From positions 1,984,001-2,048,000 of the forward strand of contig NC_017093.1 of NCBI RefSeq assembly GCF_000284295.1: DNA of 64,000 nucleotides, read 5' to 3'. Each line of letters starts with the position of its first letter. Position 1 is the first letter of the stretch. The position numbers and the translations under genes were made by a program. This document shows, in pieces, positions 51,066-58,322 of the stretch. Source of the DNA: Actinoplanes missouriensis 431 (GTDB taxonomy: Bacteria; Actinomycetota; Actinomycetes; Mycobacteriales; Micromonosporaceae). The notes under the pieces are model-generated. The model did not search any database and was not told the origin of the DNA. It saw nothing but the letters and a program-made list of their open reading frames with translations.

Positions 51066-52205
51066 ATGTCTCCGTGGCGGGCGATCACCGCGTTCGGCCT
51101 GGTCAGTCTCGCCGCCGACATGGTCTACGAGGGCGCGCGCTCGATCACCGGGCCGCTGCTCGGCACGCTCGGCGCGTCCGCCCTGGTCGTCGGCCTGATC
51201 ACCGGGGCCGGGGAGGCCGCCGCCCTGCTGCTGCGGCTGGTCTCCGGCCCCCTCGCGGACCGGACCGCGCGCTACTGGACCCTCACCATCGCCGGGTACG
51301 GGCTGACAGCTCTCTGCGTACCGCTGCTGGCTGTCGCCCCGGCCCTCGGTGGCGCCGGCCTCGCGGTGGCCGGTCTGCTGATCGTGGCCGAACGGGTCGG
51401 CAAGGCGATCCGGTCACCGGCGAAGTCCGCGCTGCTCGCCGAGGCCGCCGGGCAGGTCGGGCGGGGTCGCGGCTTCGCGGTGCACAAGGCGCTCGACCAG
51501 ATCGGCGCGTTCGCCGGTCCGCTGCTGGTGGCGGCCCTGGTGGCGGCGTTCACGCTGCCGGCGGCGCTGGCCGCGCTGGCGATCCCGGGCGCTCTCGCGA
51601 TGGCGCTGCTGTTCTGGCTGCGCCCGCGGTTCCCCGCCCCCGACGGCCGGGACACGGCCATCGTCTCCGGGCGCCTGCCCCGCCGGTTCTACCTCTTCGC
51701 CCTCGCGATGGCCGCCTCCACCGCGGGACTTGTCACGTTCGGGCTGATCTCGTACCACGCCAGCGAATCCGGCGGTCTCCCGCTCGCCACCGTGCCACTG
51801 CTCTACGCCGCCGCGATGGCCGCCGGCGCCGTCGCGGCCCTGCTCAGCGGCCACCTCTACGACCGCTGGGGACCCCGGGTCCTGTACGCCCTGCCGGCGC
51901 TCGCCGCCGCGATGCCCGCCCTCGCGTTCGCCGGCAGCATGCCCGCGATCGTGGCCGGCACGCTGCTCTGGGGCGCCGCCGTCGGCGTGCAGGACTCCAC
52001 CGTCAAGGCCCTGGTCGCCGACCTGGTCGCCGCGCCGCGACGGGCCACCGCCTACGGCGTCTTCGCGGCGATCCAGGGCGCGGCCGCGCTCGGCGGCGGT
52101 GTCCTCGCCGGCGCCCTCTACGGCTACTCGATCACGCTGCTCGCCGTGGTCCTCGCCGTCCTCCAGGGGGTCGCCGCCGTCCTGCTCGCCGTGACACGGG
52201 CGTGA
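51066..52205 (+). CDS. MFS transporter
   Basis: 379 residues, 12 helices in two bundles. Between TM2 and TM3 there is GPLADRTARYW, and after TM4 AERVGKAIRSPAKSALLAEA, as in MFS drug and metabolite exporters. The middle loop RFPAPDGRDTAIVSGRLPRRF joins the halves. ATG 51066 is 34 bp after the His-rich peptide gene. Substrate unknown; position suggests metal or stress relief. Confidence 0.85.
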   Translation: MSPWRAITAFGLVSLAADMVYEGARSITGPLLGTLGASALVVGLITGAGEAAALLLRLVSGPLADRTARYWTLTIAGYGLTALCVPLLAVAPALGGAGLAVAGLLIVAERVGKAIRSPAKSALLAEAAGQVGRGRGFAVHKALDQIGAFAGPLLVAALVAAFTLPAALAALAIPGALAMALLFWLRPRFPAPDGRDTAIVSGRLPRRFYLFALAMAASTAGLVTFGLISYHASESGGLPLATVPLLYAAAMAAGAVAALLSGHLYDRWGPRVLYALPALAAAMPALAFAGSMPAIVAGTLLWGAAVGVQDSTVKALVADLVAAPRRATAYGVFAAIQGAAALGGGVLAGALYGYSITLLAVVLAVLQGVAAVLLAVTRA

Positions 52206-52436
52206 ACCGGGACGGGCAGGACTGCTCCCTCGCCGCACCGTCGCGCGAGTGACCGCCGAGCGCTACGACGTGCCGCTGCCTCGGCCATCCCGCATCGGTG
52301 AGTGTCAACGGAGAAACGGCGAGAAGGCTGGTCCGGCGCGTGACGGTGACCGACCTGATGCACATTTGATCGGGCGTTCCGCTCGTGGTCATGAGGTTGT
52401 TGCCCGGCCGATCGCGGCTGAATCTTCGCTGTGGGC

Positions 52437-53585
52437 ATGCGCGTCGTGCTCGCTACAGAGTCGTTCCTTCCCGACGTCAACGGTGTCGCCAACTCGGTCG
52501 CGCGGATGGCCGAGCACCTGGTGCGCTCCGGTCATGAGCCGATGGTCGTCGCCCCCTCACCGCCCGCCGGCAGCCGGGCCGTCGGCGACCTGCCGTACCC
52601 GGTGGTGCGCGTCCGCTCCCTGCCGATGCCCGGGTATCCGCAGCTGCGGCTCGGGCTGCCCGCGCCCGCCCTGCACGCCGCGATCCGGGCACACGACCCC
52701 GACGTGGTGCACCTGGCCAGCCCGTTCGTTCTCGGGGCGTGGGCGCAGGCCAGCGCGAAGACGCTCGGGCTGCCGTCGGTCGCGGTCTACCAGACGGACG
52801 TCGCCGCGTACGCCCGCGCCTACCGGGTACGGCTCACCGAACGCATGGCGTGGCGGTGGATCCGCACCGTGCACAACGCGGCGACCCGCACCCTCGCGCC
52901 CTCCACCGAATCCGTCACCGCGCTGCAGGCGCACGGCGTCCGCCGGCTGCACCTGTGGCGGCGCGGCGTCGACGACGTACGTTTCCACCCGTCCCGGCGC
53001 AGCGCCGCGATCCGCCGGGCCCTCGCCCCCGGCGGCGAGGTGCTCGTCGGCTTCGTCGGCCGCCTCGCCGCCGAGAAGGAGGTGGAACTGCTGGCCGGCG
53101 CGTCCCGCCTCCCCGGCGTCCGGGTGATCGTCGTCGGTGACGGCCCCGCCGCGGCGTCCCTGCGCCGGGCCCTCCCGGGCGCGCTCTTCCTCGGCGCCCG
53201 GCACGGCAGCCAGCTGGCCCGCATCTACGCGAGCCTGGACGTGTTCGCGCACACCGGCCCGTACGAGACGTTCGGCCAGGCCGTCCAGGAGGCGATGGCG
53301 AGCGGCCTGCCCGTCGTCGCCCCGGCCGCCGGTGGCCCGCTTGATCTGGTCACCCACGGCCGGACGGGCTATCTGGTGCCGCCGCACGAGACCGCCGGCT
53401 TCACCGGGGCGATCGCGTCGCTGGCCGGGGACCCGTCGCTGCGCCGCGCGATGGGCGAGGCCGGCCGGGAGTCGGTCCGTGGCCGAAGCTGGTCAGCGAT
53501 CGGCGATGAGTTGCTGGCCCATTACCGCGCCGTGACGACGGTCCCGGTGGCGATTCCGCTGCCACCCCTGCCCTCTCGAGCCTGA
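52437..53585 (+). CDS. Glycosyltransferase family 4 (mannosyltransferase-like)
   Basis: 382 residues from ATG 52437 (GTG 52431 possible). N-terminal MRVVLATESFLPDVNGVANSV is typical of GT4 mannosyltransferases of the PimB/MgtA type. The C-terminal half has LVGFVGRLAAEKEVELL, VIVVGDGPAA and YETFGQAVQEAMASGLPVVA, the donor site. Such enzymes add mannose to phosphatidylinositol or glycolipids in actinobacteria. Acceptor unknown. Confidence 0.85.
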   Translation: MRVVLATESFLPDVNGVANSVARMAEHLVRSGHEPMVVAPSPPAGSRAVGDLPYPVVRVRSLPMPGYPQLRLGLPAPALHAAIRAHDPDVVHLASPFVLGAWAQASAKTLGLPSVAVYQTDVAAYARAYRVRLTERMAWRWIRTVHNAATRTLAPSTESVTALQAHGVRRLHLWRRGVDDVRFHPSRRSAAIRRALAPGGEVLVGFVGRLAAEKEVELLAGASRLPGVRVIVVGDGPAAASLRRALPGALFLGARHGSQLARIYASLDVFAHTGPYETFGQAVQEAMASGLPVVAPAAGGPLDLVTHGRTGYLVPPHETAGFTGAIASLAGDPSLRRAMGEAGRESVRGRSWSAIGDELLAHYRAVTTVPVAIPLPPLPSRA

Positions 53586-53608
53586 CCCGCCCGTTACCTT
53601 TTTTGATC

Positions 53609-53708
53609 GTCCCCAGCCGAACCTCTCCGTCCCCGGCCGAGCCCGTCCGTCCCCGGCCGAGCCCGTCCGTCCCCGGCCGAGCCCGTCCGTCCCCGGCCGA
53701 GCCCGTCC
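53609..53708. repeat. 20-bp tandem repeat array
   Basis: Five units of GTCCCCGGCCGAGCCCGTCC, the first diverged and four exact (53629-53648, 53649-53668, 53669-53688, 53689-53708), head to tail. Confidence 0.9.
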
Positions 53709-53742
53709 GTCCCACGCCGGCCGTCCCGCGCAGCCAGGCGCG

Positions 53743-53917
53743 AGCCGTAGCCCACGCAGGTTCCCCGCCCGAAAAACCTGCGTTGTCTACGGCTGGCGGG
53801 TGCGGGCCGTAGCTGAGGCAGGTTCCCGGCTCGAATAGCCTGCGCTGTCTACGGCTCGCGGGTCCGGGCCGTAGCTGAGGCAGGTTCCCGGGCCGGATGA
53901 CCTGCGCTGTCTACGGC
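53743..53917. repeat. Three GCCGTAG-bounded hairpin elements in tandem
   Basis: Units: 53743-53794 (AGCCGTAG/CTACGGCT), 53806-53855 and 53868-53917 (GCCGTAG/CTACGGC). Each has inner arms GCAGGTT and, less perfectly, AACCTGC or its variants, so each RNA or ssDNA strand can fold into a two-stem hairpin. A partial fourth GCCGTAG follows at about 53930. Confidence 0.85.
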
Positions 53918-54045
53918 CGGCGGGTCCGGGCCGTAGCCGGGGGCCGGGCGGGCGGTGGCTGGCCGGGGGCTGCGGGGCATGGCGGGCGGTGGCTGGCCGA
54001 GGGCTGCGGGGCATGGCGGGCGCGGCGGCAGTGGCGGCGGCGGGG

Positions 54046-54554
54046 CTATGGGGTGCTGGGACCGGGCGTGGCGGCGGCGGGGCCGGCTGCGGGACTGGGT
54101 CCGGTGGGGACGGGGCGGCGAGCGCGTCGTTTGTGGATTGCCACGCCGGCCAGGGCTGCCAGGATCAGCATGCACGCGGCGAACGGCAGGAAGAAGATCG
54201 TTGCCAGGCCGGCGCCGATGTTCGCGCCGATGGTGCCCGCGGTCAGGGTGGACCAGGTCAGGCCCAGGATCACCCCGGCGCAGGTGGGCGCAGCAGGACC
54301 ATCCACCAGAGCACGTCCGCCTGCCGCCGGACGATTGCGCGGATCACCACGGTCAGGGCAGCGGCCGCGAGCAGTGCCGCCACGACGCCGGCCGTGGTCT
54401 GCTGGCCGGCGGAGAGGCCGAGGGGACGGATCACGTAGTCCAGCGGTACGCCCTCCGACTCCAGCAGCTTGGCCTGCGGGTTTGTCTGGTCGCCGGCCAG
54501 CCAGGTGGTCACCACGGGGACGGCTAGGGCGTAGACGAGCACGGCGTAGATCAC
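54046..54554 (-). pseudogene. Frameshifted small membrane protein gene
   Basis: Starts at GTG 54554 in a GTGA overlap with the GH13 stop. The first part (VIYAVLVYALAVPVVTTWLA to RRQADVLWWMVLL) runs to about 54290; the C-terminal part (APTCAGVILGLTWSTLTAGT to VAIHKRRARR) is in another frame ending at 54046. One missing base near 54288-54296 (CGCAGCAG) accounts for it: the full span is 509 nt and one added base makes a 169-residue, four-helix protein. Either a real mutation or an assembly error. I do not recognise the family. Confidence 0.65.
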
Positions 54555-55798
54555 TCGACGATCATCCAGTCGTGCGGCGGGACGGTTCCGGCGGGGAACG
54601 TGTGGGGCTCGTCGCCGATGTTCAGCAGGGCGGTGAGACGGTTCGTGCCGTCGGTCGACGTCAGCGCCATGGTGGTGTTCGTCAGCTCGCCGACCTCGGT
54701 GCGGGCGTGGGCCAGCCAGGCGTGCCGGCGTCTGATACCGATCAGGCGCTGGTGCAGCTCGAAGACCGGGCGGCCGAGCGCCGAGAACTCCGCCGGACTC
54801 GCCGGGAAGACCGGTCGCACGTCGTCGTCGCCGCCCGCGCGGTCCTCCTTCACGCCGCGGTACGCCTGTTCGTCGCCGTAGTAGATGCTCGGCGTCCCAC
54901 CCAGCGTGAACAGCACCACGAGCGCATGCGCGAGGTGCCGTTCGTCGGTGAGCCGGCTGGCGATCCGGGTGACGTCGTGGTTGCCGACGAACGTCATCGG
55001 CATGCCCGCCGCGAGCACCTCCTGATGCCGTTTCACGGCCCAGGCCAGCTCCCACAGGTTCCGGTCGTTGAGGCTGCTCCAGATCGCTTTCCAGATCTCG
55101 TACTGCGTGATCCCGTCGAGGGTGCTCGCGGCCAGATAACCCGGGTAGTCCCCATGGATCACCTCACCGGCGAACCATGCGTCGGGATGCGCCGGGCGCA
55201 CCCGCGCCAGCACATCACGCCAAAATTGCGGGGGTACGGCGTAAGCAGCGTCCAGCCGCCACCCGGACGCCCCGCGGTCCAGCCAGTGGTTCATCACCCG
55301 GACCACGTGGTCGGCGACCTCCGGCTCGGCGTGGTTCAGTTCGAGCAGTGAGCCGTGGCCCTCGAAGGCCGCGCCGGTGAGCCAGTGCGCGGGGGCGTGG
55401 AAGCCGCGGCCGACGTGGTTGAAGACGCCGTCGAGCAGGACCCGGATGCCGCGCTCGCGGGCCGCCGCGATCAGCTTGTCGAAGTCGTCGTCGTCGCCGA
55501 GGCGCGGATCGATCCGGAAGTGGTCGACCGTGTCGTATCCGTGTGTCTCGGAGGCGAAGATCGGGCCCAGCTGGAGGCCGTTGGCGCCGAGTTCCAGCAG
55601 ATAGTCGAGCCAGTCGACGATCTTGGAAAGCCGGTGCTCGCCGCCGCCGAAGCCGTCATGGCCGCTGCCGCCGCCGAAGCCGTGGTGGCCGCTGCCGCTG
55701 CCGTCACCGGCGCCGGTGAGGGTGCTCTCGCGCGGGGCTCCGGTGAAGCCGAGCGGGTAGACGTGCCACCAGATGGCGTAGTCGATCCAGGGGTTCAC
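54551..55798 (-). CDS. GH13 alpha-amylase-family glycoside hydrolase
   Basis: 415 residues from GTG 55798. The TIM barrel has IWWHVYPLGF, LLDGVFNHVG, GWRLDAAYA with nucleophile Asp183, FAGEVIHG with acid/base Glu212 and FVGNHDVTR with Asp275. No signal peptide, so it acts in the cytoplasm, on glycogen, maltodextrin or trehalose-type substrates. Residues 29-53 are a Gly/Ser/His repeat (SGHHGFGGG, SGHDGFGGG) from a short DNA duplication inserted after the first barrel strand. A short beta-domain closes the C-terminus. Coupled by GTGA to the membrane gene. Confidence 0.92.
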   Translation of the reverse strand: MNPWIDYAIWWHVYPLGFTGAPRESTLTGAGDGSGSGHHGFGGGSGHDGFGGGEHRLSKIVDWLDYLLELGANGLQLGPIFASETHGYDTVDHFRIDPRLGDDDDFDKLIAAARERGIRVLLDGVFNHVGRGFHAPAHWLTGAAFEGHGSLLELNHAEPEVADHVVRVMNHWLDRGASGWRLDAAYAVPPQFWRDVLARVRPAHPDAWFAGEVIHGDYPGYLAASTLDGITQYEIWKAIWSSLNDRNLWELAWAVKRHQEVLAAGMPMTFVGNHDVTRIASRLTDERHLAHALVVLFTLGGTPSIYYGDEQAYRGVKEDRAGGDDDVRPVFPASPAEFSALGRPVFELHQRLIGIRRRHAWLAHARTEVGELTNTTMALTSTDGTNRLTALLNIGDEPHTFPAGTVPPHDWMIVE

Positions 55799-55951
55799 CT
55801 GGCGAGCCTACTGCGCGCGGGCACTCCGGGCGCGGCGGCGGCGCGCGCGGGCACGCCGGGCCCGGCGGCGGAGGGCGCCGGCGGAAGGGGCGTCAGGGGC
55901 GGCGTGCCACGGGAGTCGTCGGCTGCGGTTGGGGGAGGTGCCGCCCGTACC

Positions 55952-56782
55952 CTAGAAAGATTCGTCCCTGGGAAGCGTGGGGCGGTCGTCGGGGATCGGG
56001 TCGGGCAGGTGGCCGGTGTCGGCGAGCCAGCGTTCGACGAGGGGCCAGTACCAGACGGAGGTGCCCGGCTCGGGTTGCGGGAAGGCGGCGTGGGCGGCGC
56101 GCCAGCGGTCCGCCTCGGCCGGTCGGACGCCGGTGCGGTGGGCGATCTGATGCATGGTGACCAGGGCCGGATCGTCGTGGTCGCGCTGGTCGGCGGTGGC
56201 CCAGACGCTGACGTCCGGCTCCTCCCAGCCGCGCGCGGCGACCGCGGCGAGCGTCGGCGAGGCGGCCCGGAGACGATCGCGGAGGATCTCCCGGTTGGCC
56301 TCGATGGTGTCCCAGACGGCGGCGTTGGCTGCCCGGATGCTGCCGTACTCACCGATGTGCCCGATGCCGTAGGGCCGGGTGCCGACCTCGGCCTGCCAGG
56401 TTCCGCGCGGGCCGGGCTTGACCGAACCGCTGGTCATCGACGTGAACTCGGGAACCGTGACCGGGTGACCGCAGTCCGCGGCCAGCCGGCAGGCGGTGAT
56501 CACCTCGCCGAGCGGGGTGGGACGCGGGTCGCGGTGGATGGCGGCGGTGTGGACGGCGAGGCGGTCGGCCGGGTCGAGGCGCTGCCACCACAGGTCGCGG
56601 ACGCGGTGCAGGAGGTCGTCGAGAGCGGGCACCACGACGGCATGACCGCCGCCGGGATCGGGACGCCGGGTCACCGTCAGCGGATCCCGCTGCCGGGTCA
56701 CCGCCGCCGTCAGATCGCCGACCAGACGCACCACATGATCGGCGAGACGCTGGTCCTCGCCGGTCGGAACACGCACCACCAT
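55952..56782 (-). CDS. Hypothetical protein with C-terminal HTH-like segment
   Basis: 276 residues from ATG 56782, with GGAGGAGGATCG upstream. No family assigned. The N-terminal two-thirds are helical and rich in Arg/Asp (ADHVVRLVGDLTAAVTRQRD, LLHRVRDLWWQRLDPADRLA). Near residues 212-262 the order MHQIAHRTGVRPAEADRWRA, FPQPEPGTSVWYWPLVERWL resembles the helix-turn-helix plus wing of MerR/HTH_17 proteins (an HTH, then a W-x-W-P strand). It could bind DNA. It diverges from the TetR gene across 115 bp. Confidence 0.6.
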   Translation of the reverse strand: MVVRVPTGEDQRLADHVVRLVGDLTAAVTRQRDPLTVTRRPDPGGGHAVVVPALDDLLHRVRDLWWQRLDPADRLAVHTAAIHRDPRPTPLGEVITACRLAADCGHPVTVPEFTSMTSGSVKPGPRGTWQAEVGTRPYGIGHIGEYGSIRAANAAVWDTIEANREILRDRLRAASPTLAAVAARGWEEPDVSVWATADQRDHDDPALVTMHQIAHRTGVRPAEADRWRAAHAAFPQPEPGTSVWYWPLVERWLADTGHLPDPIPDDRPTLPRDESF

Positions 56783-56823
56783 CGATCCTCCTCCCCGTAT
56801 CGGAGAGCATGCACGCCGTGACG

Positions 56824-56872
56824 GCCCCCGTCTGTCCCTGAGGCTGTCGGGTGCGTAACACTTCACGGGGGC
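56824..56872. promoter_or_regulatory. Inverted repeat in the divergent TetR promoter region
   Basis: GCCCCCGT (56824-56831) and ACGGGGGC (56865-56872) are inverted copies in the 115-bp gap between the hypothetical gene and the TetR gene. A possible operator for the TetR protein; the wide 33-bp spacing is not typical. Confidence 0.3.
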
Positions 56873-56897
56873 GCGATCGGCGCAACGGAGGTGGAAA

Positions 56898-57512
56898 GTG
56901 CCCAAAATCGTTGATCACGACAAGCGGCGCTCTGAGATCGTCGAGGCGTACCTGACGGTGGTCGCCCGCGACGGGCTGCCCGCGGCGACGAGCCGGGCCG
57001 TCGCGGCCGAGCTGCACGTCGGCACCGGCGCGCTCTGGCACTACTTCGACGGGTTCGACGCCGTGGCCGCCGGGGCCTACCAGCGGATAAGCGACCTCAC
57101 CACGGAACGGATCGTGGCGGCCACCGCGTCGCTGCGCGGGCTCGACGCGTTCCTGGCGATGCTGCGGGAGATCCTGCCGCTGGAGAAGCGGACCGTCGAC
57201 GAGGCGTACGTCGTGGTCGGCTTCTGGGGTCGGCTCGCCGCGAACAAGCGGATCGGCGAGACGCAGGCCGACGTGGTCGACGAGTGGCGGGCGATGCTGC
57301 GGCGGCACCTGGAGGAGGCGATCGAGGATCGGACGATGGTCCCGGAGACCCCGGTCGACGAGGTGATCAACGTGGTGCTGACGATCGCGGTCGCGCAGCA
57401 GGTCCACGCGGTGACCGACTCCGAGCTCGCCGAGCCGTCGCATCAACTCAAGATGGTCGAGTTCTGTCTGCTGCCATGGCGCTGCGTCCCCGGAGCGGGT
57501 ATTGAGGGGTGA
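56898..57512 (+). CDS. TetR-family transcriptional regulator
   Basis: 204 residues from GTG 56898, with CGGAGG upstream. The N-terminal helix-turn-helix is clear: RSEIVEAYLTVVARDGLPAA, then AVAAELHVGTGALWHYF (about 10-55). The ligand-binding half is helical (LDAFLAMLREILPLEKRTVDE). It should repress its own operon and is expected to be released by a small ligand. GTGA overlap with the MBL gene shows coupling. Confidence 0.9.
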   Translation: MPKIVDHDKRRSEIVEAYLTVVARDGLPAATSRAVAAELHVGTGALWHYFDGFDAVAAGAYQRISDLTTERIVAATASLRGLDAFLAMLREILPLEKRTVDEAYVVVGFWGRLAANKRIGETQADVVDEWRAMLRRHLEEAIEDRTMVPETPVDEVINVVLTIAVAQQVHAVTDSELAEPSHQLKMVEFCLLPWRCVPGAGIEG

Positions 57513-58258
57513 TGGGTGACTTCAGGCTCAGCCGAAGGTTCGTTCTCACGGGCAGCTCCGGTGTGTTCGGGGTGGCGGTCCTCAACACGGTGACCGGGTG
57601 TTCGTCCGACCCCGCGTCCCCGTCCCCGTCCCGCGCCGCCTCGGCCACGCCATCGGCCGGTGCCGGAAACGTCGTGACCGGTGACTGGCAGCGGGTCAAC
57701 CTCTCGTTCGTCTCCGTCTATCTGCTGGTCCGCGGCAGCGAGGTCGCGATCGTGGACACCGGCACGTCCAGCTCGCCGGCCGACATCGAGGCCGGTCTGA
57801 AAGCCGCCGGCTCCGGCTGGGACGCGGTGAAACACGTGATCGTCACGCATCGGCACCAGGACCACGCCGGTGGCCTGGCTGGCGTCGCCCCGGCGATCAG
57901 CGGCACCATCTACACCGGTGACGGCGAGGTCGAGGCGATCACCGCGAGCAAGCCGCTGAAGGGCCTCAAGGACGGCGACGAGATCTTCGGCCTGCGGATC
58001 GTCGCCACGCCGGGGCACACCCCCGGCCACATCTCGATCTTCGAGCCGGCGACGGGTGTGCTGGTGACCGGTGACGCGCTGAACAACATGGGACAGTTGA
58101 CCGGGGCGAACCCGCAGTACACCACCGACATGGTGGCGGCCGCGGCCTCGGTGAAGAAGCTGGCGACGCTCGACGTGAAGGCGATCCTGCCGGGTCACGG
58201 CGAGCCGCTGACCACCGGGGCGAAAGAGGCGTTGCAGCAGCTTGCCGCGACGCTGTGA
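57512..58258 (+). CDS. Tat-exported MBL-fold metallo-hydrolase lipoprotein
   Basis: About 248 residues from ATG 57512 (GTG 57509 overlaps the TetR stop). The N-terminus has a twin-arginine motif LSRRFVLTG and a lipobox VTGC (about residue 30), so the protein should be exported folded and lipid-anchored. The metal site THRHQDHAGG (two-zinc HxHxDH), the second ligand region ATPGHTPGHIS, VTGDALNN and ILPGHGEP are those of MBL-fold hydrolases. It may degrade the compound sensed by the upstream TetR protein. Substrate unknown. Confidence 0.88.
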   Translation: MGDFRLSRRFVLTGSSGVFGVAVLNTVTGCSSDPASPSPSRAASATPSAGAGNVVTGDWQRVNLSFVSVYLLVRGSEVAIVDTGTSSSPADIEAGLKAAGSGWDAVKHVIVTHRHQDHAGGLAGVAPAISGTIYTGDGEVEAITASKPLKGLKDGDEIFGLRIVATPGHTPGHISIFEPATGVLVTGDALNNMGQLTGANPQYTTDMVAAAASVKKLATLDVKAILPGHGEPLTTGAKEALQQLAATL

Positions 58259-58322
58259 TTCAGGTCTGCCTGTCTCCGGCCGATCAGCAGAGCGACCCGG
58301 CGGATGCGGAGTGAGTGTATAG

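Larger units (their letters stand above)
53586..54045. other. Gene-free gap with tandem and hairpin repeats
   Basis: No convincing gene. Holds a 20-bp tandem (53609-53708), a cluster of GCCGTAG-bounded hairpins (53743-53917) and a duplicated 34-bp unit at 53948-53981 and 53982-54015. The frameshifted membrane gene begins after it on the minus strand. Confidence 0.75.

Noticed and set aside
53609-53708. Possible CRISPR or origin iterons
   Set aside because: Head-to-tail exact 20-bp units with no spacers; no replication gene or AT-rich region nearby.
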